64,000 bases of DNA from Thalassospira profundimaris. Its GTDB lineage: Bacteria > Pseudomonadota > Alphaproteobacteria > Rhodospirillales > Thalassospiraceae. The DNA lies in contig NZ_JPWF01000011.1 in assembly GCF_003326675.1 (NCBI RefSeq), forward strand, positions 1 to 64,000, given 5' to 3'. Positions 63,871 through 64,000 of the stretch are shown piece by piece (within the stretch, counting starts at the first letter, position 1; each line of letters begins with the position of its first letter). Under the pieces are notes generated by a model. The model had not been told where the DNA came from. It was given only the letters and a program-made list of their open reading frames with translations, and ran no database searches. Both the position numbers and the translations under genes were made by a program.

Positions 63871-64000
63871 ATGACCATTCTTGAAACACCGCGCACGATC
63901 CTGCGCGAAGCCACTCATGACGACGCCCCGTTCATCCTGCAACTTCTGAATGAACCGGGATGGATCCGGTTTATCGGCGATCGCAACATCCACGATCTTC
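63871..64000 (+). CDS. GNAT acetyltransferase, 5' part only
   Basis: The start of a gene cut by the window edge. The first 43 codons read MTILETPRTILREATHDDAPFILQLLNEPGWIRFIGDR, the opening of a RimJ/RimL-type GNAT N-acetyltransferase (beta-1 strand ILREATHDDA and helix 1). Divergent from the hydrolase-OsmC gene with a 100-base gap. Confidence 0.8.
   Translation, partial: MTILETPRTILREATHDDAPFILQLLNEPGWIRFIGDRNIHDL

Overview
The window looks like a chromosomal segment of a marine-type alphaproteobacterium of the Rhodospirillales, most like Thalassospira. This is an inference from memory of gene order and protein style (tig-clpP-clpX-lon-HU order, paired bacterioferritins, many amine and opine-type catabolic genes); no search was possible. 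Coding density is high. I see no prophage, insertion sequence with a transposase, CRISPR array or rRNA.

Layout. 0.1-7.1 kb: the conserved proteostasis block tig, clpP, clpX, lon and an HU gene, all on the minus strand, preceded by a tRNA-Leu(UAG). 7.3-12.9 kb: malonyl-CoA decarboxylase, a bifunctional NAD(P)HX repair enzyme, a D-amino acid dehydrogenase and a soluble PAS histidine kinase. 13-16.5 kb: a copper operon (copA, cueR, a membrane-anchored c-type cytochrome) behind a textbook CueR operator with a 19-bp promoter spacer. 16.6-19.7 kb: two complementary bacterioferritin subunits, an Fe-S (6-4) photolyase and a small DUF1127 protein. 20.3-24.6 kb: a sugar ABC importer of the gtsABCD type, followed by a large chemoreceptor and an OmpR/EnvZ-type two-component pair whose regulator appears to start at CTG. 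30-36.9 kb: a lipoprotein beta-propeller gene with a Pho-box-like site, a renalase-like flavoprotein with DUF2256 and DUF3253 genes, pgi, a fructokinase-like gene and a tyrosine phosphatase. 37.04-37.31 kb: a 271-bp non-coding element with perfect 26-bp terminal inverted repeats and three internal hairpins.

37.4-48.5 kb is a polyamine catabolism region. A minus-strand operon puuA-puuR-puuC-speB diverges from a putrescine aminotransferase (spuC) and a PuuB-type oxidase. It is followed by a group III truncated globin, a MarR regulator with a perfect 17-bp operator, a cysteine hydrolase and a second PuuB-type oxidase. A divergent fused Fe-S serine dehydratase and an orphan MoaD follow.

50.8-62.5 kb is the most interesting region. 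A LysR regulator diverges from a ten-gene array: a polyamine/opine-type ABC importer with a Tat-type binding protein, a class III aminotransferase, a BKACE beta-keto acid cleavage enzyme lacking the Kce substrate glutamate, an acetylpolyamine amidohydrolase-type deacetylase, a D-arginine-dehydrogenase-like flavoprotein, an M20 deacylase and RidA. Together they suggest import and breakdown of an N-acylated cationic amine or amino acid through deacylation, imine formation and hydrolysis, transamination, and acetyl-CoA-dependent beta-keto acid cleavage. The substrate is unknown. The window closes with an alpha/beta hydrolase-OsmC fusion and the start of a GNAT acetyltransferase.
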